DNA of 64,000 nt from Thauera phenolivorans (GCF_001696715.1 NZ_MBFM01000001.1:420994-484993); one strand, 5' to 3'. Positions 9,153 to 20,130 are shown, numbered from the stretch's first letter. Made by a program: numbers and translations. Notes: generated from the sequence alone by a model not told the origin.

Positions 9153-9813
9153 CCGGATTTTCCAGGCAGTAGCCCAGCCCGCGCACGGTGACGATGCGCA
9201 GCCCGCTGTCCTCCAGCTTCTTGCGCAGGCGGTGCACATAGACCTCGATCGCGTTGCTCGAGACCTCGTCACCCCAACCGCACAGGTGATCCACCAGCTG
9301 GTCCTTGCTCACCAGCCGCCCCACCCGCAGGACGAAGACCTCGAGCAGGCCGATCTCGCGCGCCGACAGGTCGGCCACCTGGCCCCTGATCTTCACCACG
9401 CGGTCGGCCTGGTCATAGCTCAGGTCGCCCACCTCGATGCAGCGCGGCTGGCCGGTGCCGCGCCGCGTCAGCGCGCGCACCCTCGCCTCCAGTTCGGGCA
9501 GGGCGAAGGGCTTGGTGAGATAGTCGTCGGCGCCGGCGTCGAGCCCGCGCACGCGATCCTCCACCCCGTCCTGGGCGGTCAGGATCAGCACCGGCAGCGC
9601 CGACTTGCGCGCGCGCAAGCGCTTGAGCACCTCGATGCCGGGCAGCTTCGGCAGGCCGAGGTCGAGAATCAGCAGGTCGTAGGGCTGGGTGGCGATCGCG
9701 GCGTCGGCGTCGGCGCCGCTGGCGACGTGGTCGATCGCGTAGCCCCCGCGCTTGAGCGCGCGGCCGATACCGTCGGCGATCACGGGGTCGTCTTCTGCAA
9801 GCAGGATGCGCAT
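9127..9813 (-). CDS. OmpR-family response regulator, TctD/QseB type
   Basis: 228 aa. Receiver domain with the acidic pocket (LLAEDDPV), the phospho-acceptor Asp in DLLILDLGLP and the conserved Lys in LTKPFALPE, then a winged-helix DNA-binding domain (VYVHRLRKKLEDSGLRIVTV). It is the first gene of the pair, and the kinase start lies inside its 3' end. The 181-base gap upstream carries the groESL terminator and presumably this promoter. Confidence 0.92.
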   Translation of the reverse strand: MRILLAEDDPVIADGIGRALKRGGYAIDHVASGADADAAIATQPYDLLILDLGLPKLPGIEVLKRLRARKSALPVLILTAQDGVEDRVRGLDAGADDYLTKPFALPELEARVRALTRRGTGQPRCIEVGDLSYDQADRVVKIRGQVADLSAREIGLLEVFVLRVGRLVSKDQLVDHLCGWGDEVSSNAIEVYVHRLRKKLEDSGLRIVTVRGLGYCLENPDAAQAPKV

Positions 9814-9943
9814 GTCTCTCCGCTTCGGGTCGATGATGGATGGCGTAGGCGCACAGCGGGCCGATTATCCCACGCCTGCCGCGCACATTCCGCGCCCATG
9901 CGGCAACGCGACCGGCCCCCGCGGCGAGGCGCGGGTGAACGCA

Positions 9944-9969
9944 ATCGGCCCCGCCGAAGCGGGGCCGAT
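9944..9969 (-). terminator. groESL terminator
   Basis: An 11-pair GC-rich hairpin. The minus-strand transcript has a UUCG tetraloop between AUCGGCCCCGC and GCGGGGCCGAU. It lies 26 bases after the groEL stop. The U tract after it is short (UGCGUU). Confidence 0.7.
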
Positions 9970-9994
9970 CTCGGGCCGAGGCGCCGGGACGGGC

Positions 9995-11647
<1,653 letters not shown>

Positions 11648-11697
11648 TCAGAACTCCAGGATTATGCGGTTGTATCTTGACGGGACGGGCGGAAGGC

Positions 11698-11988
11698 TCA
11701 GCCTTCGACGACGCCCATGATGTCTTCCTCGCGCATGACGAGAAGCTCTTCGCCTTCGACCTTCACGGACTGGCCGGCGTACTTGCCGAACAGCACCTTG
11801 TCGCCCACCTTCACCGCCATCGGGCGGACATTGCCATCGTCCAGGATCTTGCCGTTGCCGACGGCCAGCACTTCGCCCTGGTCGGGCTTCTCGCCGGCGG
11901 AGTCGGGAATCACGATGCCGCTGGCGGTCTTGCGCTCGGCTTCCAGGCGCTTGACGATCACGCGGTCATGCAAGGGACGAATCTTCAT
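11698..11988 (-). CDS. groES: Co-chaperonin GroES (Hsp10)
   Basis: 96 aa from the ATG at 11986-11988, which gives the family start [14 protein letters not shown]. An upstream in-frame extension of 33 codons runs through the CIRCE operator and is not coding. The mobile loop region ([20 protein letters not shown]) and the C-terminal [13 protein letters not shown] are normal. It forms the heptameric lid on GroEL. Confidence 0.98.
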   Translation of the reverse strand: MKIRPLHDRVIVKRLEAERKTASGIVIPDSAGEKPDQGEVLAVGNGKILDDGNVRPMAVKVGDKVLFGKYAGQSVKVEGEELLVMREEDIMGVVEG

Positions 11989-12070
11989 CGAACGATCTCC
12001 TATTGAGGCTTGGTTTCGTGGCGTTGCCACGTGCAGACAAATTCGCAGTGGCCGCAGGATGCTGCAGCCG

Positions 12071-12097
12071 TTAGCACTCACTGCCAACGAGTGCTAA
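12071..12097 (-). promoter_or_regulatory. CIRCE operator (HrcA site) of groESL
   Basis: A perfect inverted repeat TTAGCACTC - 9 bases - GAGTGCTAA, the exact CIRCE consensus. It begins at the -10 box of the groES promoter and covers the expected start site, so bound HrcA would block transcription. The hrcA gene is not in the window. Confidence 0.97.
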
Positions 12098-12126
12098 TAA
12101 TAGGGGCGAGGTTTTGCCATTTCAAG
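12097..12126 (-). promoter_or_regulatory. groESL promoter, readable by sigma-70 and sigma-32
   Basis: On the minus strand TTGAAA (12120-12125), a 17-base spacer, then TATTAT (12097-12102): five of six matches in the -10. The same DNA reads CTTGAAA, 13 bases, CCCCTATT, close to the sigma-32 consensus CTTGAA / CCCCAT-T. The -10 is one base inside the CIRCE element. Confidence 0.8.
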
Positions 12127-12172
12127 TGCGCGGGGTGGAGAAATTTTGCAGCCGCGACGGGGCCGCGCGCAT

Positions 12173-13945
12173 TCAGAACGCGATCGCAACCCCGAAGTGC
12201 AGCCGCAGCTTGCTGTCGTCATGGCCGTAGGCGAGGTCGATCGCCAGCGGGCCCGCCGGACTGAGCCAGCGCGCGCCGAGTCCGTAGCCGGTCTTGAGAT
12301 CGAATTCGTTGCGCGAGTCGGCGGCGTCGCCGGTGTCGACGAAGGCGGCGACGCCCCATTGCGGGCGGAGCCAGTGCACATATTCCGCACTTGCGGTGCC
12401 CAGGTAGCGGCCGCCGACGGTGGCGTTGCCCTCCTCCACCCCGAGGCTCTGGTAGGCATAGCCCCGCACCGACTGCGAACCGCCGGTGCGGAACAGGAAG
12501 TCCTGCGGAATGCCCTCGCGGCTGCCGGCGAAGGTGGCGCCGAGCTCGCCGCGCAGGATGAGGACGTCGCGGTCGGCGACGCTCAAATAACGCACATGGC
12601 GCAGATAGGCACGGGTGAAGCGACGGTCGCTCGGCGCCACGGTGGTGCCGGCGCCGAGTTGCACCTCGAGCACGTAACCCTGGCGCGGATCGAGCAGGTC
12701 GTCGACCGAGCGCTTGATCCAGGTCCAGTTGCCGGTGACGGTGCGGGTCGAGGTCGCCTCGGCGCCATCGGGTTCGAGCTCCTCGTGCTGGAGACGCAGC
12801 GCGAGCCGCGTCTCGATGTCGTCGCGCTGGGTGGCGCGCGCGACGCCGATCGCCTGGCTGGTCACCTTCAGACCTTCGAGGTCACTGCGGTCGAGCAGGG
12901 CACCGAAGCTGTCCCGATGCTTGCCCTGCTTGGGCGGCAGGAACACGTCGGCGAACGCGGACTGGCGCTTCTGCTCCAGCCTGATCCCGCTCACCAGTTC
13001 CCAGCCGCGCTTGCGCAGGTTGACGTCGCGGTAGCTGGTCTCGACCCGGTAGCCGGTATTGGTCGAATAACCGACGCCGAAGCCGAGCCGCTTGGGCAGC
13101 GCCTCGGCCACCTGCACCCGCACCGGGGTCGCCGCCGCGCGTGCGGGGTCGCGATCGATCTCGACGATCACCGCCGCGAACTGCGGCTCGTTCTGAAGCC
13201 CGGCCTGGAAGGCGAGCAATTCGTCGCGATCGTAAGGGTCCCCCGCCTCGAGCGTGCTGTAGCGCTCGACGATGCCCTTGGGCAAGGCGTCGATACCGCT
13301 CACATCGAGCGCACCGAGGTAGAAAGGCGGCCCGCTGTCGATGTCGACCTCGAGCCGCACCTCGCCCGCCTCGGGGTCGACCTCCGCCCGGCTGCGGGTG
13401 ATCCTCGCCGCGGCGTAGAGCCGCGCGCCGACCTGATCGAGCAGCCGCTGCTTCGCCGCGTCCCATTCGGCCTGCCGAAAAGCCATGCCCTCGCCAAGCG
13501 TCCAGGCCTCGCGCAGGTCGGCGATGCGAGCCTGCTCCGCCTCACCGGCCTCTGCGAGCGCACCCGCGAAGCGCAGCGTCACCACGCTCACCATGGCACG
13601 CTGCCCCGGCTCGACGATCAGGCGCCAGCGTTCGGCCTCCTCGCGGTCGAAGCGCACGCTCGGGCGGAAATAGCCTTCGGTGGCGAGCAGCTCGACGACC
13701 TCGCGGCGCGCGCGACGCACCATCGCACTGCGATCGGGTCCGGCCTCGGGCAGCACCACTTCGTCGCCGAGGAGACGAACGTGGCTTTCGAGCAGCGCAC
13801 GCACCTCCGCGGGCGCCTCCAGATCGACCTCGAGCGGCTGCTGCGCGTGCGCAGGCAGGATCAGCGGCGAAAGGCAAGCGCACAGCACCAGTCGCCGCAG
13901 CGCCGCAACCGGTCGCCGCGGCGTATTCGTCAATCTTTCCGGCAC
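12173..13945 (-). CDS. tamA: TamA/BamA-family outer-membrane assembly protein
   Basis: 590 aa. A signal peptide ends near PAHAQ, followed by about three POTRA-like repeats (residues 40-270) and a C-terminal 16-strand Omp85 barrel with the family motif VRGYAYQSLG and a terminal Phe (GVAIAF). The length and three-POTRA layout fit TamA (BamA is about 800 aa with five). TamA works with the inner-membrane-anchored TamB in outer-membrane protein insertion. tamB would normally be next downstream, but groES follows instead. The gene starts seven bases after the fbp stop, so it is read with fbp. Confidence 0.88.
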   Translation of the reverse strand: MPERLTNTPRRPVAALRRLVLCACLSPLILPAHAQQPLEVDLEAPAEVRALLESHVRLLGDEVVLPEAGPDRSAMVRRARREVVELLATEGYFRPSVRFDREEAERWRLIVEPGQRAMVSVVTLRFAGALAEAGEAEQARIADLREAWTLGEGMAFRQAEWDAAKQRLLDQVGARLYAAARITRSRAEVDPEAGEVRLEVDIDSGPPFYLGALDVSGIDALPKGIVERYSTLEAGDPYDRDELLAFQAGLQNEPQFAAVIVEIDRDPARAAATPVRVQVAEALPKRLGFGVGYSTNTGYRVETSYRDVNLRKRGWELVSGIRLEQKRQSAFADVFLPPKQGKHRDSFGALLDRSDLEGLKVTSQAIGVARATQRDDIETRLALRLQHEELEPDGAEATSTRTVTGNWTWIKRSVDDLLDPRQGYVLEVQLGAGTTVAPSDRRFTRAYLRHVRYLSVADRDVLILRGELGATFAGSREGIPQDFLFRTGGSQSVRGYAYQSLGVEEGNATVGGRYLGTASAEYVHWLRPQWGVAAFVDTGDAADSRNEFDLKTGYGLGARWLSPAGPLAIDLAYGHDDSKLRLHFGVAIAF

Positions 13946-13952
13946 GATGTGC

Positions 13953-14954
13953 TCAGGCCTCGGCGTGATAGGCGACGACGCGCTCGACCTCGTGCTTCGA
14001 ACCGAGGATCACCGGCACCCGCTGGTGGAGCTTCACCGGCTGCACCTCGAGGATGCGCTCGCGCCCGGTGGAGGCCGCGCCACCGGCCTGCTCGACCAGC
14101 AGCGCCATCGGGTTGGCCTCGTACATCAGGCGCAGCTTGCCGCCCTGGGCGCGGATCTTCTCGTCGACCGGGTACATGAAGATGCCACCGCGGGTGAGCA
14201 CCCGATGCACGTCCGCCACCATCGAGGCCACCCAGCGCATGTTGAAGTCCTCTCCGCGCGGGCCGTCCCTGCCTTCCTGCAGTTCGCCGACATAGCGTTT
14301 CACCGGCTCCTCCCAGAAGCGGGCGTTCGAGCAGTTGATCGCGTACTCGCGGGTATCGACCGGTACCGTCATGAACGGATTGGTGTAGATGAAGCTGCCC
14401 ATCTCCGTGTCGAGGGTGAAGCCGTGCACGCCGTTGCCGACGGTGAGCACCAGCATCGTCGACGGACCGTAGAGTGCATAGCCGGCCGCCTTCTGGAGTA
14501 CCCCCGCCTGCAGGAAGCTCTCCTCGCTCGGCTCGGTCGGACCCGGCGGATTGCTCAGCACCGAGAAGATGCTGCCGACCGAAACGTTGATGTCGATGTT
14601 CGACGACCCGTCGAGCGGATCGAACAGCAGCAGGTAGCCGCCCTTCGGATAGTCGAAGGGGATCTGGCATACCGTCTCGACCTCTTCCGACGCCATCCCC
14701 GCGAGGTGGCCGCCCCACTCGTTGGCCTGCAGCAGGATCTCGTTGGCGATGACGTCGAGCTTCTTCTGCGCTTCACCCTGCACGTTGTCGGTGCCCGCCT
14801 CGCCGAGGACGCCCGCCAGCGCGCCCCTGGAAACGTTGACCCGGATCGCCTTCACCGCGCGCGCGACGACCTCGAGCAACAGACGCAGGTCGGCAGTGAT
14901 GCGGCCGGCGCGCTGTTGTTCGATCAGGAATTGGGTAAGGCTGACACGACGCAT
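13953..14954 (-). CDS. fbp: Fructose-1,6-bisphosphatase class I
   Basis: 333 aa from the ATG at 14952-14954 ([14 protein letters not shown]), with a GGGAG ribosome-binding site six bases upstream. A second in-frame ATG 12 codons earlier is less likely. Metal-binding motif [17 protein letters not shown] and the substrate region [11 protein letters not shown] are intact. It hydrolyses fructose-1,6-bisphosphate to fructose-6-phosphate in gluconeogenesis, consistent with the acetate permease and fatty-acid-type genes nearby. It is followed by tamA with a seven-base gap and is divergent from the dadA-like gene. Confidence 0.96.
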   Translation of the reverse strand: MRRVSLTQFLIEQQRAGRITADLRLLLEVVARAVKAIRVNVSRGALAGVLGEAGTDNVQGEAQKKLDVIANEILLQANEWGGHLAGMASEEVETVCQIPFDYPKGGYLLLFDPLDGSSNIDINVSVGSIFSVLSNPPGPTEPSEESFLQAGVLQKAAGYALYGPSTMLVLTVGNGVHGFTLDTEMGSFIYTNPFMTVPVDTREYAINCSNARFWEEPVKRYVGELQEGRDGPRGEDFNMRWVASMVADVHRVLTRGGIFMYPVDEKIRAQGGKLRLMYEANPMALLVEQAGGAASTGRERILEVQPVKLHQRVPVILGSKHEVERVVAYHAEA

Positions 14955-15102
14955 GACGAACTCCCGCTGGAGGAAATGAGATGACATGCATCGATTATCC
15001 CGGTTCCGGCCCGGATGCGCACGACCGCCATCAACACGGCCGCGAAGTCCGCCGGCGCAGCGTTTATGATCCCGGCTCCGCCACAGCCCTCCCCCGCTCC
15101 CC

Positions 15103-16362
15103 ATGCATGTGATGGTTCTCGGCGCCGGCGTCTCCGGCGTCAGCACCGCCTGGTATCTTCACGCGGCCGGCCACGAGGTCAGCGTGATCGATCGCCAGCC
15201 CGAGGCCGGCCGCGAGACCAGCTTCGCCAACGGCGGCCAGGTATCGATCAGCCACCCCGAGCCCTGGTCGAGCCCGGGCGCGCCCTGGCTGATGCTGCGC
15301 TGGCTCGGCCGCGCGGACTCGCCGCTGCTGTTCCGCCCCCGCGCCGACGCTGCCCAGTGGTCCTGGGCGCTAAGCTTTCTGCGCGAATGCCTGCCCTGGC
15401 GGCATCGGCGCAACACTGCCGCGATCGCCGCGCTCGCGCTGCACAGCGGGCAGGCCCTGCGGCGGTTGCGCGCGCAGACGGGCATCGCCTACGATCAGCT
15501 CGAACGAGGGATCCTGCATCTCTTCTACGACGCCGCCGAACTCGCCCACGCGCCGGCACGCGCGGCCGCGCTCGGCGGTTTCGGCGTCACGGCGCGGGTC
15601 TGCGGGGTCGACGAATGCCTCTCCATCGAGCCCGCGCTGGCGGCCTCGCCGCAGCGTCCGCTCGGTGGGCTGTACGCGCCGCACGACGAATCGGGCGATG
15701 CCTTCCGCTTCACCCAGTCACTCGCGGCGCTGCTGGCCGCGCGCGGGGTCGACTTCCGCTACCGGACCACGGTGGCGCACTTGCTGCCCGCCGGCAATCG
15801 CATCGCGGGCGTCGAGGTTCGACATGAAGACCGCGGCAGCGAGACCCTGGCTGCGGATGCTTTCGTGGTTTGCCTCGGCAGCTACGGACCGCGCCTGGTG
15901 GCGCCGCTCGGCGAGCGGCTGCCGATCTATCCGGTGAAGGGATATTCGGTGACGGCGCCCGTGGTCGATGCGGCACGCACACCGAGCGTGAGCCTCACCG
16001 ACGAATCACGCCGCATCGTCTGCTCGCGACTCGGCGACCGCCTGCGGATCGCGGGCACGGCCGAACTCGACGGTTTCGACACCACGATACGAGCGGAGCG
16101 GGTGAAGCCAATCTTCGACTGGGCAGGGGCGCGATTTCCAGGCGCGCTCGACCTCACACGCGCCAAAGCCTGGGCTGGGCTGCGCCCGGCGACGCCGGGC
16201 AACCTGCCGCTGATCGGCAGGGCGCGCGCCTCCAACCTGTGGTTCAACACCGGGCACGGCACGCTCGGGTGGACGCTGGCCTGCGGCTCGGCGGCCAGCC
16301 TGGCGGAACTGATGGACGGGCGAACGCCCGACGTCGGCTTCCCTTTCCTGCGGCCGGCCTGA
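15103..16362 (+). CDS. dadA: D-amino-acid dehydrogenase-like FAD oxidoreductase
   Basis: 419 aa. The FAD-binding Rossmann motif is at the start ([17 protein letters not shown]). The DadA-type segments [18 protein letters not shown] near residue 40 and the C-terminal [16 protein letters not shown] and [12 protein letters not shown] follow. These membrane-associated enzymes deaminate D-alanine and related D-amino acids and pass electrons to quinone. No clear ribosome-binding site precedes the ATG. No alanine racemase is adjacent, so the exact substrate is open. It converges with the hemerythrin gene with a seven-base gap. Confidence 0.85.
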   Translation: MHVMVLGAGVSGVSTAWYLHAAGHEVSVIDRQPEAGRETSFANGGQVSISHPEPWSSPGAPWLMLRWLGRADSPLLFRPRADAAQWSWALSFLRECLPWRHRRNTAAIAALALHSGQALRRLRAQTGIAYDQLERGILHLFYDAAELAHAPARAAALGGFGVTARVCGVDECLSIEPALAASPQRPLGGLYAPHDESGDAFRFTQSLAALLAARGVDFRYRTTVAHLLPAGNRIAGVEVRHEDRGSETLAADAFVVCLGSYGPRLVAPLGERLPIYPVKGYSVTAPVVDAARTPSVSLTDESRRIVCSRLGDRLRIAGTAELDGFDTTIRAERVKPIFDWAGARFPGALDLTRAKAWAGLRPATPGNLPLIGRARASNLWFNTGHGTLGWTLACGSAASLAELMDGRTPDVGFPFLRPA

Positions 16363-16369
16363 CCCTGGC

Positions 16370-16858
16370 TCAAGCCGCCGGTTCGGGAGCCGCGCTCAGC
16401 GTCGCGCACCCACAGCCGCCGCCTTGCGGTCCGCAGCTGCCGTCCTCGCGGGCGACGAAAGCTTCGCGCTCGACATCGAAGCCGATGCTCTGGAGGTGGA
16501 ACGCCAGCGCTGCATCCATCCCGCTGGTGTGGTTGGCGAACCACGCGGGCAGCTCCTCGACCAGGCGGCGACCGAGGAAGAGGTCGCCACCGGCGACCCG
16601 CTTGCGAATGTCGTTCACCACCGCGAGCACCCGGTCGTGCTCGCCGCGATGGCAACCGGGGAAGCCGACGGCCTCCATCCACCGGTTCTCCTGGGCGAAA
16701 TGCGCCTCGGTGTGGGCGGCGAATTCGTCGAGACGAGCGGCAAAATCGTCGGGACCGGCGCCCGCCAGCGCGTTGTAGCGCTCGACGAACTCGCGGTGGG
16801 TCGCATCCATGCGCGCCACACCCAGCTCGAGATCTTCCTTCCACTGCAGTTCAGGCAT
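16370..16858 (-). CDS. Bacteriohemerythrin with Cys-rich C-terminal tail
   Basis: 162 aa. The di-iron O2-binding four-helix fold shows its ligands in order: H21, H49 or H53 (HTEAH), E57, H70 and H74 (HRGEH), then a His and Asp in ANHTSGMD near residues 119-124. After the domain there is a short tail with four cysteines in the pattern CGPQGGGCGC, unusual for a stand-alone hemerythrin. Such proteins bind or deliver O2 in micro-oxic bacteria. The gene is alone, between the dadA-like gene and sspB. Confidence 0.9.
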   Translation of the reverse strand: MPELQWKEDLELGVARMDATHREFVERYNALAGAGPDDFAARLDEFAAHTEAHFAQENRWMEAVGFPGCHRGEHDRVLAVVNDIRKRVAGGDLFLGRRLVEELPAWFANHTSGMDAALAFHLQSIGFDVEREAFVAREDGSCGPQGGGCGCATLSAAPEPAA

Positions 16859-16887
16859 GAACCCTCTCCGTTATGTGCCGTGCGCGG

Positions 16888-17346
16888 CTACTTGATCACC
16901 TTGAGGTGGCTGCCACGGGCGGGCGGCGGCGGCTCGGGGGGTTCGTCCGGCGCGGTGGTCGCGGCCGCGGAACCCTCGCGCGCGGTCGCATCGGCCTCGG
17001 CATCGCCGCCCATGTCGACCACCTCGGCCGCCGGGGCATGGACCTCGAAGGCCATGCCCTGCCCGTTTTCGCGCGCATAGATCGCCACGACGTTGTCCAC
17101 GGGCACCAGCAGCGAATGCGCGACACCGCCGAATCGGGCCTGAAAGCTGATGAAATCGTTCTCCATCGCCAGCTTGTGGGCGGCATCGGGGCCGATGTTG
17201 AGGACGATCTGACCGTCCTTGGCATAGCCCGGCGGCACCCGGGTATCGGCATCTACCAGGGTGGCGAGGTAGGGGGTGAAGCCCTGGTCGACGCACCACT
17301 CGTAGATGGCGCGGATCAGATAGGGTTTGGTCGAAACGTTACTCAT
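16888..17346 (-). CDS. sspB: ClpXP adaptor / stringent starvation protein B
   Basis: 152 aa. The folded N-terminal domain (KPYLIRAIYEWCVDQGFTPYL, then RFGGVAHSLLVPVDNVVAIYARENGQGM) binds ssrA-tagged proteins. A low-complexity Ala/Glu/Pro linker follows, and the C-terminal HLKVIK is the ClpX-docking tail. SspB tethers tagged, stalled products to ClpXP. It follows sspA by 58 bases, the usual operon order. Confidence 0.96.
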   Translation of the reverse strand: MSNVSTKPYLIRAIYEWCVDQGFTPYLATLVDADTRVPPGYAKDGQIVLNIGPDAAHKLAMENDFISFQARFGGVAHSLLVPVDNVVAIYARENGQGMAFEVHAPAAEVVDMGGDAEADATAREGSAAATTAPDEPPEPPPPARGSHLKVIK

Positions 17347-17404
17347 GAAACTCCTGGGCGACTGCGGCGGCGCCGGTCTTGCGCGCCGCCGGCACGCTTG
17401 CGGC

Positions 17405-18001
17405 TCAGCGCCGCATCACCTTCTCGGACGGGGTCAGGGCATCGATGAAACCCTGCCGGCTGAAAATCCGCTCAGCATACTTCATCAGCGGCGCGGCGCT
17501 CTTCGGCAGTTCGATGCCGTAGTGCTCGAGACGCCACAGCAGCGGCGCGATCGCGACGTCGAGCATCGAGAACTCGTCGCCGAGCATGAACTTCTGCTTG
17601 GCGAACACCGGCGCGAGCTGGGTCAGATGGTCGCGCACGTGGGCGCGGGTCTTGTCGACACCCTTCTGGTTGGCCTCGAGCGCCTCGATATGCGAGAACA
17701 GCTCGTGCTCGAAGGTGAACAGCAGCTGGCGCGCGCGGGCACGCATGATCGGGTCGGGCGGCATCAGCTGCGGATGCGGGAAGCGCTCGTCGATGTACTC
17801 GTTGATGATGTTCGATTCGTAAAGCACGAGGTCGCGATCGACCAGCACCGGCACCCGGTTGTAAGGGTTGATGACGGCGATGTCTTCGGGCTTGTTGTAG
17901 AGGTCGACGTCGATGACCTCGAAGTCCATGCCCTTCTCGTAGAGCACGATCCGGCAGCGGTGACTGAAGGGATCGGTCGTGCCGGAATACAGGTTCATCA
18001 T
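17405..18001 (-). CDS. sspA: Stringent starvation protein A
   Basis: 198 aa with a glutathione S-transferase fold: thioredoxin-like N-terminus (MMNLYSGTTDPFSHRCRIVLYEKG) and a helical C-terminal domain. SspA lacks GST activity; it binds RNA polymerase and alters gene expression during starvation and acid stress. It lies just after the petABC terminator and just before sspB, a conserved betaproteobacterial order. Confidence 0.95.
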   Translation of the reverse strand: MMNLYSGTTDPFSHRCRIVLYEKGMDFEVIDVDLYNKPEDIAVINPYNRVPVLVDRDLVLYESNIINEYIDERFPHPQLMPPDPIMRARARQLLFTFEHELFSHIEALEANQKGVDKTRAHVRDHLTQLAPVFAKQKFMLGDEFSMLDVAIAPLLWRLEHYGIELPKSAAPLMKYAERIFSRQGFIDALTPSEKVMRR

Positions 18002-18021
18002 GGTGTTGCCACTCCGGAGTG

Positions 18022-18059
18022 CAAAAGCAAAAGCGCACCACGCGCTTCCGCGTGGTGCG
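18022..18059 (-). terminator. petABC terminator
   Basis: A perfect 11-pair stem CGCACCACGCG/CGCGTGGTGCG (18034-18059) with a four-base loop. The minus-strand transcript continues CUUUUGCUUUUG. It separates petC from sspA. Confidence 0.9.
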
Positions 18060-18109
18060 TCGGGGTCAGGACGGAATTGCCAGGCCTCGCGGCCAGTCGT
18101 TTCCCCCGA

Positions 18110-18865
18110 TCAATGAATGTCCTTCCAGTAATTCTTCTTGAGCGCGTACGACAGCACGAACAGGCCGGCGAGGAAGATCAGCACGAAGGTACCGATCGTC
18201 TTGCGCTTCTCGGCCACCGGCTCGCCCATCCAGACGAGGAAGGACACGAGGTCGGCGACCGCCTTGTCGTACTCCTCGACCGACAGCTTGCCCGGCTTCA
18301 CCAGCTCGAGCGCGATCGTCTTGGTGCCGTCGGCATTCTCGGTGATGTTGGCCCGCTGTTCGCCCTGAAGTTCCCAGAACGCATGCGGCATGCCGACGTT
18401 GGCGAAGATCACGTTGTTCCAGCCGGTCGGGCGCTGGGGATCGCGATAGAACTGGCGCAGATAGGTGTACAACCAGTCTGCCCCGCTGCCGTCGCCCGAA
18501 GCGCGCGAGCGCGCGATCACCGACAGATCGGGCGGCGCGGCGCCGAACCACTGCTTGCCCTCCGCGGGAAGCATCGCGATCTTCATCAGATCGCCGGTCT
18601 TCTCGCCGGTAAACAGCAGGTTGTCCTTGATCGCCTGCTCGGACAGCCCGATGTTCTGCAGCTGATTGTAGCGCACGTAGGACGCGCCGTGACAGTTCAG
18701 GCAGTAATTGACGAAGAGCTTGGCGCCGTGCTGCAGGGCCGCCGGGTCGGTGCTGACCGGCGCCTTGTCGAGATGCAGCGCGGCACCCGCGGCCATCGCC
18801 ACCGCCGGCGCGAACATCAGCACCGCCGCGGCACGCTTGATGAGGTTGATCAGGCTCATTTTCAT
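18110..18865 (-). CDS. petC: Ubiquinol-cytochrome c reductase, cytochrome c1
   Basis: 251 aa from the ATG at 18863-18865, which overlaps the petB stop (ATGA). A signal peptide (LINLIKRAAAVLMFAPAVAMAAG) is followed by the haem c site CLNCH near residue 50. A Met-containing distal-ligand region and a C-terminal membrane anchor (FVLIFLAGLFVLSYALKKNYW) follow. It accepts electrons from the Rieske protein in the periplasm. It is the last gene of petABC. Confidence 0.96.
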   Translation of the reverse strand: MKMSLINLIKRAAAVLMFAPAVAMAAGAALHLDKAPVSTDPAALQHGAKLFVNYCLNCHGASYVRYNQLQNIGLSEQAIKDNLLFTGEKTGDLMKIAMLPAEGKQWFGAAPPDLSVIARSRASGDGSGADWLYTYLRQFYRDPQRPTGWNNVIFANVGMPHAFWELQGEQRANITENADGTKTIALELVKPGKLSVEEYDKAVADLVSFLVWMGEPVAEKRKTIGTFVLIFLAGLFVLSYALKKNYWKDIH

Positions 18866-20130
18866 TTGAACGTCACCCTTTCCGGTACGGGTTTGACTTT
18901 GTCGAGCTTGCTGTACCACGGCATCAGCAGGAAGAACGCGAAGTACAGCACCGAGCAGATCTGCGACACCAGCGTACGTCCCGGGGTCGGAGCCAGCACG
19001 CCGAGGTAGCCGAGGATGAAGAAGCAGATCACGAAGATCACGAGCGCGATCTTGAAGACCGGTCCCTTGTAGCGGATCGACTTCACCGGGCTGCGATCCA
19101 GCCAGGGCAGGAAGGCGATGATCACCACCGACGCACCCATCGCCACCACGCCCCAGAACTTCGCATCGAGACCGAACAGCGGATAGGTGACCGCGCGCAG
19201 GATCGAGTAGAAGGGGGTGAAGTACCAGACCGGGGCGATGTGCGGCGGCGTCACCATCGGGTTGGCGGGGATGAAGTTGTTGTACTCGAGGAAGTAGCCG
19301 CCTCCTTCAGGCATGAAGAACACCACCACGCTGAAGAAGAACAGGAAGACCACCACACCGACGATGTCCTTCACCGTGTAGTAGGGATGGAAGGGGATGC
19401 CGTCCAGCGGCTTGCCGGTCGCATCCTTCTTCTTCTTGATCTCGACGCCGTCGGGGTTGTTCGAGCCGACTTCGTGCAGCGCGACGATGTGCGCGAGCAC
19501 CAGGCCGATCAGCACCAGCGGCACGGCGATGACGTGGAAGGAGAAGAAGCGGTTCAGCGTGGCGTCACCGATGACGAAGTCGCCGCGGATCACCAGCGAG
19601 AGGTCCGGTCCGATGATGGGGATCGCCGAGAACAGGTTGACGATCACCTGGGCGCCCCAGTAGGACATCTGCCCCCACGGCAACAGGTAGCCCATGAAGG
19701 CTTCGGCCATCAGCGCCAGGAAGATCAGGGTGCCGAAAATCCAGATCAGCTCGCGCGGCTTGCGATACGAGCCGTAGATCAGGCCGCGGAACATGTGCAG
19801 GTAAACGACGATGAAGAAGGCCGACGCACCGGTCGAGTGCAGATAGCGGATCAGCCAGCCGCCCGGCACCTCGCGCATGATGTATTCGACGCTGGCGAAG
19901 GCCACCGGCACGCCGGCCGCGTTCAGCGAGGCGTCCGGCTTGTAGTGCATGACCAGGAAGATGCCGGTGATGATCTGCAGCACCAGCACCAGCAGGGCCA
20001 GCGAGCCGAAGAAGTACCAGAAGTTGAAGTTTTTCGGCGCGTAGTACTCGGACAGGTGCGCCTTCCAGGTGGACGTGAGCGGGAAACGCTCGTCAACCCA
20101 ATTCAGCAAGGCTTGGGATTTGGTCGTCAT
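18862..20130 (-). CDS. petB: Ubiquinol-cytochrome c reductase, cytochrome b
   Basis: 422 aa integral membrane protein. Typical features are the GWLIRYLHSTGASAFF and SYWGAQVIVNLFSAIPIIG segments, the four haem-ligand histidines on two helices, and the Qo-site PEWY-related region, here as APVWYFTPFYSILR. It is a full-length (fused) cytochrome b, not the split b6/subunit IV form. It lies three bases after petA and overlaps petC. Confidence 0.96.
   Translation of the reverse strand: MTTKSQALLNWVDERFPLTSTWKAHLSEYYAPKNFNFWYFFGSLALLVLVLQIITGIFLVMHYKPDASLNAAGVPVAFASVEYIMREVPGGWLIRYLHSTGASAFFIVVYLHMFRGLIYGSYRKPRELIWIFGTLIFLALMAEAFMGYLLPWGQMSYWGAQVIVNLFSAIPIIGPDLSLVIRGDFVIGDATLNRFFSFHVIAVPLVLIGLVLAHIVALHEVGSNNPDGVEIKKKKDATGKPLDGIPFHPYYTVKDIVGVVVFLFFFSVVVFFMPEGGGYFLEYNNFIPANPMVTPPHIAPVWYFTPFYSILRAVTYPLFGLDAKFWGVVAMGASVVIIAFLPWLDRSPVKSIRYKGPVFKIALVIFVICFFILGYLGVLAPTPGRTLVSQICSVLYFAFFLLMPWYSKLDKVKPVPERVTFK

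Noticed and set aside
12000-12087. Upstream in-frame extension of groES
   Set aside because: It crosses the CIRCE operator; the family start is [10 protein letters not shown] at 11988.
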